Source: Pseudomonas hygromyciniae (GTDB lineage: Bacteria; Pseudomonadota; Gammaproteobacteria; Pseudomonadales; Pseudomonadaceae). Taken from it: a stretch of 64,000 nucleotides of DNA. Below are positions 1-8,379 of the stretch, piece after piece. The notes beneath the pieces are model-generated. The model saw only the letters and a program-made list of their open reading frames with translations, ran no database searches and was not told where the DNA came from. The stretch spans positions 4,214,501 through 4,278,500 of the forward strand of contig NZ_CP070506.1 of the NCBI RefSeq assembly GCF_016925675.1, given 5' to 3'. How positions within the stretch are numbered: position 1 is the first letter of the stretch; every line of letters starts with the position of its first letter. A program made the position numbers and the translations under genes.

Positions 1-419
1 ATGGTACCGAACAGGCCAAACCACTCCCGGTGCAGCGTGGTCTTGTGGCCAAACGAATGGCGCGACGAACTGGTGCCCACGGCGATGGGAATATCGTGCG
101 CCTTTAAATGCCGCACCAACGCCTCGGCGCCCGGCATGCCCAGTGCCTTGGGAAAACGCTCGCTCATCAACGGCTCGCGGATGAGCAGGAACTCTTCAGG
201 CGTGATCGGCAAGTCCAGCGCCTTGACCACATACTCGGCCAGATCCTGGGCGCCACGGCCAATGATGTGCTGCTTGATGCCCCAGTCGTAGGTGCGGCCA
301 TAGCGCTCGGCGATAATCTGCGTGACTTCGGTGTAGATGCCTTCGGTGTCCAGCAACAACCCGTCCATATCGAAAATCACGGCCTTGATCGGGCCGACAG
401 CAGTACGCGATGCGCTCAT
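1..419 (-). CDS. HAD-superfamily hydrolase, 3' part cut by window edge
   Basis: The first 139 residues of a haloacid-dehalogenase-type phosphatase are present. Motif I lies at residues 14-20 (VIFDMDG), with nucleophile D17 and general acid D19. Motif II is seen at 114-118 (VGTSS). The residues between them form the helical cap typical of beta-phosphoglucomutase-like, 5'-nucleotidase-like or phosphonatase-like HAD enzymes. The ATG at 419 is chosen because motif I sits at the usual distance from it. Motifs III and IV lie outside the window, so completeness and substrate cannot be judged. Confidence 0.85.
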   Translation of the reverse strand, partial: MSASRTAVGPIKAVIFDMDGLLLDTEGIYTEVTQIIAERYGRTYDWGIKQHIIGRGAQDLAEYVVKALDLPITPEEFLLIREPLMSERFPKALGMPGAEALVRHLKAHDIPIAVGTSSSRHSFGHKTTLHREWFGLFGT

Positions 420-534
420 CACAAAAGATCCGTGGCAAAGGACTAAAAGGATTCAGCACAATAACGGCCCTGCCAGCCTGCAAGCAACTCATTATCCCTT
501 AGACTGGCGCCCTCCCCGTCCAAGCGAACCCGAT

Positions 535-891
535 ATGCTTTTGCGCATTGCTGCCGACAGCCTGGTGCTGTTTCACCTGTGTTTTATCCTGTTTGTGCTG
601 TTCGGAGGCCTGCTCGCCCTGCGCTGGCGCCGGGTCATCTGGCTGCACTTGCCTGCCGCAGCCTGGGGCATGGCCGTCGAGTTCTTCCACCTGCCCTGCC
701 CCCTGACCCGCTGGGAAAACCTGTTACGCCACCTCGCCGGACAAGAGGGTTATGGCGCAGGTTTTATCGAGCATTACATCATTGCCCTGATCTATCCCGC
801 CGGGCTGACACCACAGATCCAACTGGGCCTGGGCGCGCTGGTGCTGGTGATTAATATTGCGGTGTATACGCGCCTGGTCAGGCGCTGGTAG
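535..891 (+). CDS. DUF2784 family small membrane protein
   Basis: This 118-residue protein is mostly hydrophobic, with predicted membrane helices near residues 8-28, 35-53 and 88-113. Conserved-looking charged and aromatic residues (W32/R33 region, FFHLPCPLT, WEN, FIEHY) between the helices match the DUF2784 family as I remember it. The ATG at 535 is preferred over upstream in-frame codons because those would cross into the divergent HAD gene and add a non-hydrophobic leader. Function is unknown. Confidence 0.75.
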   Translation: MLLRIAADSLVLFHLCFILFVLFGGLLALRWRRVIWLHLPAAAWGMAVEFFHLPCPLTRWENLLRHLAGQEGYGAGFIEHYIIALIYPAGLTPQIQLGLGALVLVINIAVYTRLVRRW

Positions 892-983
892 CGATTCGGT
901 GCAGGCATGGGTATCCCGATCACAATTCTTCGCTATATAGTGAAAGACATAACGATCAGCCTATAAAAACCGAGGACACCCCG

Positions 984-1643
984 TTGAACGCACCTTCGAA
1001 GGAAGCCGTTGGCGCCGCCTACAGCATCGACTCCATGCGCCACGCCCAAGCCATGACCTGGCGCGCCATCGAGCAACTGGCCCAGCAGATCCGCCCCGGC
1101 ATGCTCGAATCCGAGGCCCGCGAACTGGGCAAGCACGTGCTTGCCGAGCTGGACATGCAGCGCATCTGGCACCCGCTGCTGGTGCGATTTGGCGCCAACA
1201 CCCTCAAGACCTTCAAGCAGCGCTCGGACGGCGATCCAGTATTAACCGAGGACGACATCTTCTTTATCGACATGGGTGCGGTGTGGCAAGGCCACGAAGG
1301 CGACGCCGGCGCCACATTTACCACCGGCAGCGACCCGAAAATGGCTGCTTGTGCGAGCGCGGCCAAAGAGCTGTTCGACCGGGTGCAGTTGCGCTGGAAA
1401 ACCGAAAAAGTCATGGGCCTTGAGCTGTATCGCTATGCCGAGGAACAGGCCCGGGACATGGGCTGGGTACTGAACCTGAGCATCAAAGGGCACCGCGTCA
1501 GCGACTACCCCCATGCCATCCATCGTGGCGGTGACTTGGGGGATTTCGCGCACTACCCCAATGAAGGGCTGTGGATCCTTGAGATCCAGATTGCTCATCC
1601 GAGCAAACCGTATGGGGCGTTTTATGAGGACTTACTGGCCTAG
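984..1643 (+). CDS. M24-family (methionine aminopeptidase fold) peptidase
   Basis: This 219-residue protein has the pita-bread fold signature of M24 metallopeptidases. Metal-ligand candidates are D96 (IDMGA), D107 (EGDAGATF), H170 or H177/H180 (KGHRVSDYPHAIH), and E195/E200 near the C-terminus. It is shorter than prolidases and lacks their N-terminal domain, so it is a stand-alone catalytic domain of the creatinase/aminopeptidase type. The start is TTG at 984, preceded by a GAGG ribosome-binding site at 972-975; no ATG lies nearer. Its stop overlaps the stop of the convergent hydrolase remnant. The substrate is unknown. Confidence 0.8.
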   Translation: MNAPSKEAVGAAYSIDSMRHAQAMTWRAIEQLAQQIRPGMLESEARELGKHVLAELDMQRIWHPLLVRFGANTLKTFKQRSDGDPVLTEDDIFFIDMGAVWQGHEGDAGATFTTGSDPKMAACASAAKELFDRVQLRWKTEKVMGLELYRYAEEQARDMGWVLNLSIKGHRVSDYPHAIHRGGDLGDFAHYPNEGLWILEIQIAHPSKPYGAFYEDLLA

Positions 1644-2012
1644 CCTTGTTGCCGCGCCAGAAACTCCACAATCAATGAGGTGGTCTGCTGCTGGATCACC
1701 TCACGCGGTCGGGCCCCCGCGCCATCCCGGCAGATCATGCCATCGCCCGGCGAACTCTCTTCGATCAACGCCTCCCCGCCCGCCTTGCACACCGCCATAA
1801 AGCTGAAGTGAGTGGCGTCGCTGATTTCGACATAACGCGTCGCTGCCGGTGGCAGGCGCCTGGCCAGATCAGCGGATTCCAACGCGGCGGGAAGCTCGGT
1901 CGAGGGCACGCCCGCCGCAATCACCAATGTCTGCACCGACACCGCCGCCAGGCTTTGATCGGTAAACCCACGGGACAGGCCCAGGTCCAGTGAAACAATG
2001 GCGCTGACCCGA
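1640..2012 (-). pseudogene. C-terminal remnant of an alpha/beta hydrolase (predicted dienelactone-hydrolase type)
   Basis: The reading frame encodes only the last ~120 residues of what looks like a predicted dienelactone hydrolase: RVSAIVSLDLGLSRGFT, then VQTLVIAAG, and a catalytic-His-like stretch SDATHFSFM. An in-frame TAG at about 2054-2056 sits just upstream of the recognisable homology. No nucleophile elbow (GxSxG) or N-terminal half is present, and the next gene upstream is an unrelated lipoprotein. I read it as a 5'-deleted pseudogene. A GTG at 1942 could still start a 100-residue peptide, but that would lack the active site. Confidence 0.65.
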
Positions 2013-2129
2013 GTGATTTTAAAAAGCTGATAGCACTTAGAAAAGAGCAGCCTCTAAAAGACTGCGCACCGGGCTTCAAGGTTTACCTAAGCGGCGGTCA
2101 ACACTGCACCTGCGTCCTGTTCTGGCATT

Positions 2130-2768
2130 TCAAGGCAAAGGCGCAGCGTTGACGGTGTACCAGCCCGACGGGGTCTTGGCACACACCTGCGGTCTTAGCG
2201 GCGTTTCCACCGTGGTATTGGCCTGAGTGGAGAGTTGGCGAACAGCAATCACGCAGCCGGCCTTGAACGTGCTGATCTTTATAATTTGAAGTTCCATCTC
2301 ATAGTCTTTGCCAGGCTCGGGGATGAGTGTGACGGGCGCGGGAAAGCAGGAGATTTGCGATCCCCCCATGCCAAACCCTGCAATAAAGGGTTTGCCGGCC
2401 GCAATGACATGCTCGTCAAACACCTTGGGCGACTGATTGATGGCTTTGCTCGCCTTACTGGCAGGCATGCCAATCACACTGTTCTGGCTGTCTGTCGCCC
2501 GAAAAGGGTACAGACCTGCCGAGTCGACATGCGCGGTTTGCCACCCAGCTTCTTCAGGCGTTTTGGTCAGCAGGGACTCGTTGTAAAACATCTCGCAGGT
2601 CTGGCCACTGATAAAGCCCGCGTTGGTGGTATCACCCGTGATCAGGCGAACACGAGCACTGTTGGCCGGATCATATTTGCTGATTTGCACTTCGTTGCGA
2701 ACATCGGTTTTAGTCGTGGCGCAGCCAATAAGGGCCAGGCTGACAGCCAGCGGGAAGAGTAAACGCAT
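2130..2768 (-). CDS. hypothetical lipoprotein
   Basis: This 212-residue protein begins with a lipoprotein signal: a hydrophobic stretch at residues 3-15 and lipobox LIGC with C16 as the lipidated cysteine. The rest is soluble with several cysteines (for example in QTCEMFY and SCFPAP) and no domain I can name. It is the first host gene beyond the prophage left end. In the uninterrupted chromosome it would lie just downstream of the tRNA-Ser gene on the same strand. Confidence 0.75.
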   Translation of the reverse strand: MRLLFPLAVSLALIGCATTKTDVRNEVQISKYDPANSARVRLITGDTTNAGFISGQTCEMFYNESLLTKTPEEAGWQTAHVDSAGLYPFRATDSQNSVIGMPASKASKAINQSPKVFDEHVIAAGKPFIAGFGMGGSQISCFPAPVTLIPEPGKDYEMELQIIKISTFKAGCVIAVRQLSTQANTTVETPLRPQVCAKTPSGWYTVNAAPLP

Positions 2769-2930
2769 GGGTAACCTTCATATCCTGTGAGGGTTGGAGG
2801 CCGCAACGATACTATGAAGGCCGCGCAGTTGCCCACTTGCCACCCGGCCACGCAGAAATGCTGCTTCGCTCAAAAGACCGGCTGGCCAATGGGGTGGGGA
2901 ACCGTTCGCAGACCTGTAAAACCAGTCATC

Positions 2931-3039
2931 TGCCCCATATCTCCTTTTTCCAGATGCCAGAAACCACAAACCCCCGGCTTTCTCGAAGAAAACCGGGGGT
3001 TTGTGTTTGTAGAATGTGGCGGTGAAGGAGAGATTCGAA
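2931..3039 (+). repeat. attL: displaced tRNA-Ser 3' end plus terminator copy
   Basis: This segment aligns without gaps to 33971-34079, with about 16 mismatches in the first 80 bases and none in the last 29. It holds the displaced 3' end of tRNA-Ser (3017-3039) followed, in the tRNA direction, by a perfect GC-rich hairpin (AAACCCCCGG...CCGGGGGTTT), presumably the original host tRNA terminator. Confidence 0.9.
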
Positions 3040-4104
3040 ACTACCCGTTCGTGATTTTCGAAACCAAGGCCCCCGGTTTATAAGGGCTGCAGCCCGGTGG
3101 TGCACACAGGATCTGTCCCATGGCAGTCCCATGGCTTAAATGCACCAGGTTGCAGAAAACGGTCACAACAGGCGTTTTGAACGATTTATGTTGAGCCATG
3201 GGAAAAAGGTAATTTTGGTAATGAACTGTCAAAAACCGGATAAAGTCTAATAAAATCAGATAGTTGATATATTTTATAGAGGTAATAATAAGGTAAGTAA
3301 ATGGTTAGAAAATTACTTTCAGAGACAGTAATGCCAGTGAGCTGCCAAACCCAGCAAAATGGGGGGCTGAACAAAATATTACCTCTCTCGTTACCTTATA
3401 TTACCCTCCGAGGTAATAGCTGAAAGCCACGTTCTATAAGGGCTCCAGCCAATTCTGACCTGCCAATTACTAAAATTACCCTTTTCCCACCCCTCGCCTG
3501 GAAAATGGCCATGCGCCCATCGTTTCGGCGTTGTTTTTCCACACGCTCTGGATTGGTACCGACAGCCTGAACTTGATGGTGAGGCTGTGCAATGCCGCAG
3601 AATGCTGGAAACCCCGACAGGCTGGGCCTCACAGTCGTTTTTGCGTAGGGTCCGACAGCGACTGGTTGAGCCCTGATATGAACGGTTCCGAAAACGAAAA
3701 CACCGCCTGCAGTAGGTTTTCACAGCCATAGCCCCCGTAAACCGGGCACCTCGTCTGCGTGACCACTCCCCTACCGCCTTGTGGCGTATGTGCAAGGCCA
3801 CTGCACTTTTTTGCAAAGCCTTGCACTCTGTGCAATTGCCAAACCTCCCCCCAGAGCCCGCAGCGGGCTTGAGCTGGGGCACCGTTTGCACCCCACTACC
3901 CGTTTGCAAAAAAAAGGGACACAAAGCCCGTCGGCGGGAGGGGGATAAGTGCTTTTTCACCGATTTTTTTCTGACCGTTAGGATTTTTCCTTCGACGGCA
4001 ATAGCCCCCTTGGAAAATGAGTAAGCCGCCCTCACTAACAGAGAGGAGTATCTGAAGGTTCTACGGGAAGCACCTACAGGTTTGAATTGTTAGCAGGGGG
4101 ATTA
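3040..4104. other. left-end prophage segment without a convincing gene
   Basis: About 1.06 kb between attL and the first cargo gene. Several minus-strand frames are open between 3391 and 4035 (longest 214 codons), but all three overlap one another. Their products are rich in Cys, Arg and Ser with no recognisable domain, and no frame has a clear ribosome-binding site. A minus-strand 78-codon frame (3396-3632) has the most protein-like composition. Positions 3208-3417 are AT-rich with GGTAAT repeats. Two TGTCCCA-type motifs lie at 3113-3131. A small, fast-evolving phage gene on the minus strand remains possible. Confidence 0.4.
3208..3417. repeat. cluster of direct and inverted GGTAAT motifs
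   Basis: GGTAAT occurs at 3208, 3217, 3281 and 3412 and inverted (ATTACC) at 3378 and 3400. The run GGTAATAATAAGGTAA (3281-3296) faces TTACCTTATATTACC (3391-3405), an imperfect inverted pair about 100 bp apart. GAGGTAAT is seen at 3279-3286 and 3410-3417, and inverted at 3378-3385. The segment is far more AT-rich than the flanks. Confidence 0.5.
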
Positions 4105-4368
4105 ATGGACGATCTAGAAACTTACAGAAATGAGATGGCCACCGCAAAGGCGGAGATGGAAAGCTGGCTAAAGAAAAACTTCACGCCAATGCAGGACTTT
4201 TCTAGTTATGACGCTGAAGACGAGGTCTGGCGGGATAGCGACGCTGAGATAGACGTAGTAGAAGAGTTAACGGATGAATTCAGCGACAAATACGACGCTC
4301 ATGTTATCGACACAGTAGCAGGTGAACTGATCTGCGACTACGGTGACTGGGGCGATCCGCAGTTCTAG
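4105..4368 (+). CDS. very acidic small prophage cargo protein
   Basis: The 87-residue product contains 26 Asp/Glu against 6 Arg/Lys, giving a net charge near -20. It has two parts: an N-terminal helical stretch (residues 1-26) and an acidic second half (DAEDEVWRDSDAEIDVVEEL, then aromatic and acidic residues to the end). ATG 4105 follows a GGGGG ribosome-binding site. I do not recognise a family. The charge and size resemble DNA-mimic proteins made by phages against host nucleases, but that is only an analogy. A GC-rich inverted repeat at 4381-4402 separates it from the membrane-protein gene 103 bp downstream on the same strand. Confidence 0.65.
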   Translation: MDDLETYRNEMATAKAEMESWLKKNFTPMQDFSSYDAEDEVWRDSDAEIDVVEELTDEFSDKYDAHVIDTVAGELICDYGDWGDPQF

Positions 4369-4471
4369 ACTATCAATAGAAAGCCCGCTAGTGGCGGGCT
4401 GAAAAAGCACGTATAACAAACGCTTAACTAAGGCATTACAACCTTCTAAAAACCAAACCAAAGAGAAAAAT

Positions 4472-5254
4472 ATGAAACTTTCAGGGATCAGAAGTTTTTT
4501 AGTGGGGTTGATCACACTACTAGCCGTCGCTAATACTTTGTATTTCTTTATAGCAGACTGGAAACTCCCGAGCGGGTTTAACGAATGGAGCCAATATGGA
4601 GCATGCATTACAGCCACGCTATTTCTCTATCTAGCCGTCATACCAATTTACACAAGCCACCTCAAGAAAAACGAAGACGAAAAAAGATATAAAATTGAAA
4701 AAGAAGAAGAAGCCAAAATAGCCGAGAACAAAAAACAACAAGCTACCGCTGATGAGAAAATCGCCTTATACCGAAAAGAGGCTAACCGTTTTGTAAGCCA
4801 AAACCATATAGAGGGAAAAGAAGCGTTCAAGCAATTCAGGGAAGATTTCTTAAGTGCGATTGAGCCATTTATTGCATCCATAAATGGCCATATTCCCGAA
4901 AAACTCAGAAATCAGTATTGTGGCATATCTCAAAGAATGCTGACTGGTGAATACTCCTCTGCAGTCCAGTTCGTCAATGCCACACTTAAAATAATTAATG
5001 ATTTAGAAGACTTGCAAGAGACTGTACTTTACAAAGGAGACCTTATAGAGGCTCTAAAATTAGAAATAAAACAGGATGAATTACTAGTATTCATGTGCTG
5101 GTACATCTCCGAGCTCAGCACTCCCGAGAAACGGGCATCTTTTCGAAGACACAAGTTACTGAATCAATGTGTAATACCGCTACCTAACTCTTCAGTATTA
5201 GGTTTAACCGGCCAGGTCGACCTTATGAGAGAAATGGGCGGAAGGCAGCCCTGA
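4472..5254 (+). CDS. two-helix membrane protein, possible abortive-infection (putAbiC-like) protein
   Basis: The 260-residue protein has two membrane helices near residues 7-28 and 42-62. A highly charged coiled coil follows (about 64-105, rich in Lys and Glu), then a helical cytoplasmic domain. The segment around residues 205-235 (LKLEIKQDELLVFMCWYISEL) resembles the conserved helix of putative phage abortive-infection proteins as I remember them; this is weak pattern similarity. The gene is AT-rich compared with its neighbours and reads opposite to the adjacent tail operon, as expected for a moron acquired on its own. A lysogen-expressed superinfection or defence role is inferred. Confidence 0.6.
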   Translation: MKLSGIRSFLVGLITLLAVANTLYFFIADWKLPSGFNEWSQYGACITATLFLYLAVIPIYTSHLKKNEDEKRYKIEKEEEAKIAENKKQQATADEKIALYRKEANRFVSQNHIEGKEAFKQFREDFLSAIEPFIASINGHIPEKLRNQYCGISQRMLTGEYSSAVQFVNATLKIINDLEDLQETVLYKGDLIEALKLEIKQDELLVFMCWYISELSTPEKRASFRRHKLLNQCVIPLPNSSVLGLTGQVDLMREMGGRQP

Positions 5255-5258
5255 TTTG

Positions 5259-6236
5259 CTAGGCAGTAATGGAAGATAAAATCACTTTTAAGCTCTTTGA
5301 AGCTAGAGAGTGCGCAACAAATTGTTGGGAATCGGCCGGGTTAGGCTCTTGGCCTGACGTATGGGTGTGTTTGGCCAATTGCGAGTTCATCTGATGCACT
5401 AGGTCAAGCAAATCACAAAGCACCTGCAGTACGTTCACGCTCTCAGATCCTAGCCAGGTCTGAGGCGCAACCAATCGCTGACTGACCGACACCACGCTCT
5501 CGCGAATCCCTTGGATTCTTTCCACCATATCCCCCCCAACGGTCAGGTTGTGCTTCTGCCCCACCACCAAGTTCAAATCACGCCCGGTCGCCTGATGCAG
5601 ATCGTCCACCGCCGCGAGACTGGCGGATCCGCCCGACAGCAACTTGAGCGCGCCCAGCGCCTCGATCGTCTTGATACCACCCACTGATTCAGTTGAATGG
5701 TCGTCCACCGTCATGGTGTGGCTCTGGAAGCTCTCCATGTTCTGCATCGCCTCCACTTCGCGCTCGATCGCCTTGTCCTGGATCTTGCCGTCAGTTTGGC
5801 GCAGCCAATTGCCGTCGGCGTCGACGCGTTGCTGGCAGGCTTCGCTGTGTTGCCACACCTGGTCGCCCTTCGGCACCCGGGGCAGGCTCAGACCGTGGGG
5901 CAGGATCTGCGTGATAAAGGGCTTGTGCGGCAGGCCGTAGGCAAAGCTGACCACTACGGTGGTGCCCTCTTCCGGGAAGCCGAACATGCCAGCCTCTTGC
6001 CCGCCCATCGGCGCCGGCAACGGCAGGCCAGTCAGGATCGGCAGCGCTGGGTCTGGCTCGCCATCGGGCAGCAGCACTTCCACGTCGACGCCAAAGCGCG
6101 GTCGGAAGTCGTCGCACAGGCCAGGCGCGGCCGGCGCATCAGGCACAGCTACTACGCGACCAAAGCGTGGCAGGTGATAGCCACCGGTGAGTTCGGGAAA
6201 TTGTCGCTCTACGCTGCGACGGATTGCGTCATCCAT
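5259..6236 (-). CDS. phage baseplate spike / gpV-like protein
   Basis: This 325-residue protein is the last gene of the leftward tail operon. The N-terminal ~130 residues carry an OB-fold-like segment (VGVDVEVLLPDG, then GMFGFPEEGTTVVVSFAYG), as in spike base domains of P2 gpV and VgrG proteins. The C-terminal half has repeat-like beta-rich sequence (KTIEALGALKLLSGG; DLNLVVGQKHNLTVGGDM), consistent with a trimeric beta-helix needle. ATG 6236 is chosen because earlier codons lie in the overlapped hub gene and give an unnatural Arg/Pro-rich leader; overlap with that gene is 28 bp. Confidence 0.7.
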   Translation of the reverse strand: MDDAIRRSVERQFPELTGGYHLPRFGRVVAVPDAPAAPGLCDDFRPRFGVDVEVLLPDGEPDPALPILTGLPLPAPMGGQEAGMFGFPEEGTTVVVSFAYGLPHKPFITQILPHGLSLPRVPKGDQVWQHSEACQQRVDADGNWLRQTDGKIQDKAIEREVEAMQNMESFQSHTMTVDDHSTESVGGIKTIEALGALKLLSGGSASLAAVDDLHQATGRDLNLVVGQKHNLTVGGDMVERIQGIRESVVSVSQRLVAPQTWLGSESVNVLQVLCDLLDLVHQMNSQLAKHTHTSGQEPNPADSQQFVAHSLASKSLKVILSSITA

Positions 6237-6913
6237 TTGATCGCCATTTGGTTGCCGGCAAGGGTCACGCTGGTGATCCTCTCGCCCTGGTTGATGGTTG
6301 CACCTGGGCGCAGTCCTGGAAGGGCCGCGATCATTGCGCTCTGGTTGCCCTGGTAGCCGTCGAACAGTTCGATCGGCAGTTGCAGCGGTGAGCGGATGCC
6401 AAAGAAGCTGTCGGCCCAACTGCCCACAAACACCTCGCCGTCGCCCTGCTGCTGCCAGATGAAGTCGGGAATGCTGAACACGCTGGCCAGGCTGTCCATG
6501 GCCAGATAGCCGGCAGCCAGGCTGTAGAAGTACGGGGCCTTGACCTTGGCGTATGCCTTGTCCGGCACCCGGAAACGCAAGCCGGTCTTGTCGCTGACCT
6601 CAGCCAGCACGCCCTGTAGGTCGACGTGGCGCAGGTTCAGCGGCATAGGCTGCGACAGGAACGCCGCCAGTTCACGGCAGACCAGAATCTGCTGCACGCT
6701 GTTGATGGCCGTCGATCGCTCGACAAAACCAATGAAGTGGCGCTGCAGCGGGCCCTCGTTGTAGCCGACATCGAGCATCACCAGGCCTTTGACTGGGGCG
6801 CCGGCCTGGATGGTGAAGGTCGCCCGGCCGGGGCTTTTAATGTCCAGCCGAACTTCATCCTTGATCAGCGGGTAAGGCGTGCCGCCGATCGTCAGTACCT
6901 TGTGCAGTTTCAT
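6209..6913 (-). CDS. phage tail/baseplate hub-like protein
   Basis: This 234-residue structural protein lies between two tail genes in the same operon, with its start overlapping the preceding stop by 4 bp. The N-terminal half (IKDEVRLDIKSPGRATFTIQAG, LVMLDVGYN) has the pattern of hub proteins related to P2 gpD, which form the platform on which the spike docks. Position directly before the spike supports this. The family is not recognised with certainty, and the protein is shorter than gpD (about 390 residues). Confidence 0.6.
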   Translation of the reverse strand: MKLHKVLTIGGTPYPLIKDEVRLDIKSPGRATFTIQAGAPVKGLVMLDVGYNEGPLQRHFIGFVERSTAINSVQQILVCRELAAFLSQPMPLNLRHVDLQGVLAEVSDKTGLRFRVPDKAYAKVKAPYFYSLAAGYLAMDSLASVFSIPDFIWQQQGDGEVFVGSWADSFFGIRSPLQLPIELFDGYQGNQSAMIAALPGLRPGATINQGERITSVTLAGNQMAIKWMTQSVAA

Positions 6914-7458
6914 GGTGTGGGTGCCAGCCAGTCGTCGACCTTTTTCAAGGTCCGTTCGAAGCCGCTCAGCTCCTCGGGGTTTCCGGTACCGTCCCCCCCG
7001 CCAGCGGCGCCGCCGCCGACCGCAGAGCCCGGGCTGGATTGCGAGGTAACGCCGTTGCCAGCGCGGCGATTTTCCACGCGCTCAGGGTTGGATAACTTTT
7101 CAGATAGGGTGAACTGAACCAGCCAGGCGTTCAGCGTGTCGTCTTCCCGGGCGCTCACACCGTCGGAGAACTGCACTTCACGGATCCCGAACGCGGCGGC
7201 TGTGTCGTTAACGATGCGATACATTTTGAGCTGGCCACCGCCGGCGGTGGCCTCGGCCAAACGCATCAGGCTGCGCAGTTGCACCTGGTCAACGAAGGGG
7301 ATCATCAGGGCGACCGTCAGGGTTTTGGGTTTGAAGCCCTTGTGCGCGGTCTGGCTGTTGCTGGTCTGCCCTGACAGATCGTCGCTCTCGATACGCAGGT
7401 TGGCCGTAATTTTCAGGCGTTTGCCCATGATCTGCTGGCCGTCGAGTAATAGCGTCAT
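6910..7458 (-). CDS. HP1-type tail-region structural protein
   Basis: A 182-residue protein with a beta-rich first half (LLLDGQQIMGKRLKITANL) and a Gly/Ser/Pro-rich linker near residues 135-160. ATG 7458 overlaps the TGA of the gene before it (ATGA), which fixes the start. It sits where HP1-like phages carry uncharacterised tail genes after the fibre block. I know no function; a baseplate or tail-tip component is inferred from the operon. Confidence 0.6.
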   Translation of the reverse strand: MTLLLDGQQIMGKRLKITANLRIESDDLSGQTSNSQTAHKGFKPKTLTVALMIPFVDQVQLRSLMRLAEATAGGGQLKMYRIVNDTAAAFGIREVQFSDGVSAREDDTLNAWLVQFTLSEKLSNPERVENRRAGNGVTSQSSPGSAVGGGAAGGGDGTGNPEELSGFERTLKKVDDWLAPTP

Positions 7459-8379
7459 AGGCCGACCAGCTCCCGGACAAAGCTGAGTCCGTCCCGTGAA
7501 CCTACCAACAGCACGCCGGCGCACAGCACCCACTCATGACCCGGTGCATCACCCTGCAGTAAGGCACGGCGTAACTCGTTGTTATCACCTGGGCCCAGGA
7601 CTCGCGCACGCATGCTGTGATCGGCGTTGCCGTCTGCCAGCAAGGCTTTCAAGTCATTCAGCTGTTTATCGCGGTCCTGCTGCTGGCCAGCCTTACGCCC
7701 CGCGAGTGCAGCCAGGTCGCCCATGGGCGAGCTGTCGGCCGCGTAGCTTTCCAGGACCGCAATCTGGCCGGCCATGGATTGCTTGGCCGCTTTGACCAGC
7801 GTGCAGCGCTCCAGTGGCAGCGTAGACCAGCGCGGCAAAGGCCCGGCGCTGGGGATCTCCCACTTTTCGGCCTCCAGCCGCGACAGGTTGCGCGCCCGAC
7901 GTTCAGCGCGCACCAGGTCAGGGATCGGCAGCAGGGCATTGAAGCGCGCCAGGGTCTCGGCGAACTGATCCAGGCGCGTGCCCAGGAACATGATCGACAG
8001 CGCGTATTGAGGACCAGCCGGCCGGCCACTGTCGCTGGCGTCGACCAGTTTGGCAGCCAGTTGCTGCAGCAAGTTCGGCGCAGACAGAAAACGCTGGTGG
8101 CCACGGCCCTGCCCTACACCGCTTTGAAATGGGGTCACCGTCAGGCACGCCGGCGTTTCGCCCATTTGCCCAGCCAATGCCGCACGCCCCGCCTCGATCG
8201 CGCCTTTGGCGGCATCCCCCCACCGGCCCCGGGTTGGTGCTAGTCATGCCCTCAAGGCCGGCCAGGCGCTGGCTGGTGTTGGCCAGCTCACCGCCGGCAA
8301 GACCTTGCGCAACTGCCAGTTCCTCCATCCAGCGGGTCGACTGTTCTGGCCAACGCATATTGATAGGTGCCCAAGTCAT
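7455..8379 (-). pseudogene. tail-region protein gene with a +1 frameshift at a G6 run
   Basis: The start at ATG 8379 overlaps the TGA of the fibre-assembly gene (ATGA). Translation runs in frame for about 50 residues to NPGPVG and then leaves the coding frame in a run of six G (plus strand C6 at 8216-8221). With five G the protein continues as GDAAKGAIEAGRAAL and joins the long downstream frame to 7455, giving about 307 residues. Past the run, the coding frame has natural composition and the zero frame is Arg/Cys/Trp-rich. The cause may be a real slipped-strand mutation or a base-calling error. The function is unrecognised; the operon position suggests a tail or baseplate part. Confidence 0.7.

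Noticed and set aside
3020..3039. A second tRNA-Ser gene at the left end
   Set aside because: Only the 3' end of a tRNA is present; there is no anticodon arm, so it is the displaced att fragment.
4379..4408. A strong terminator between the two cargo genes
   Set aside because: The hairpin AAGCCCGC...GCGGGCT has no T-run on the plus strand, so termination there is doubtful.
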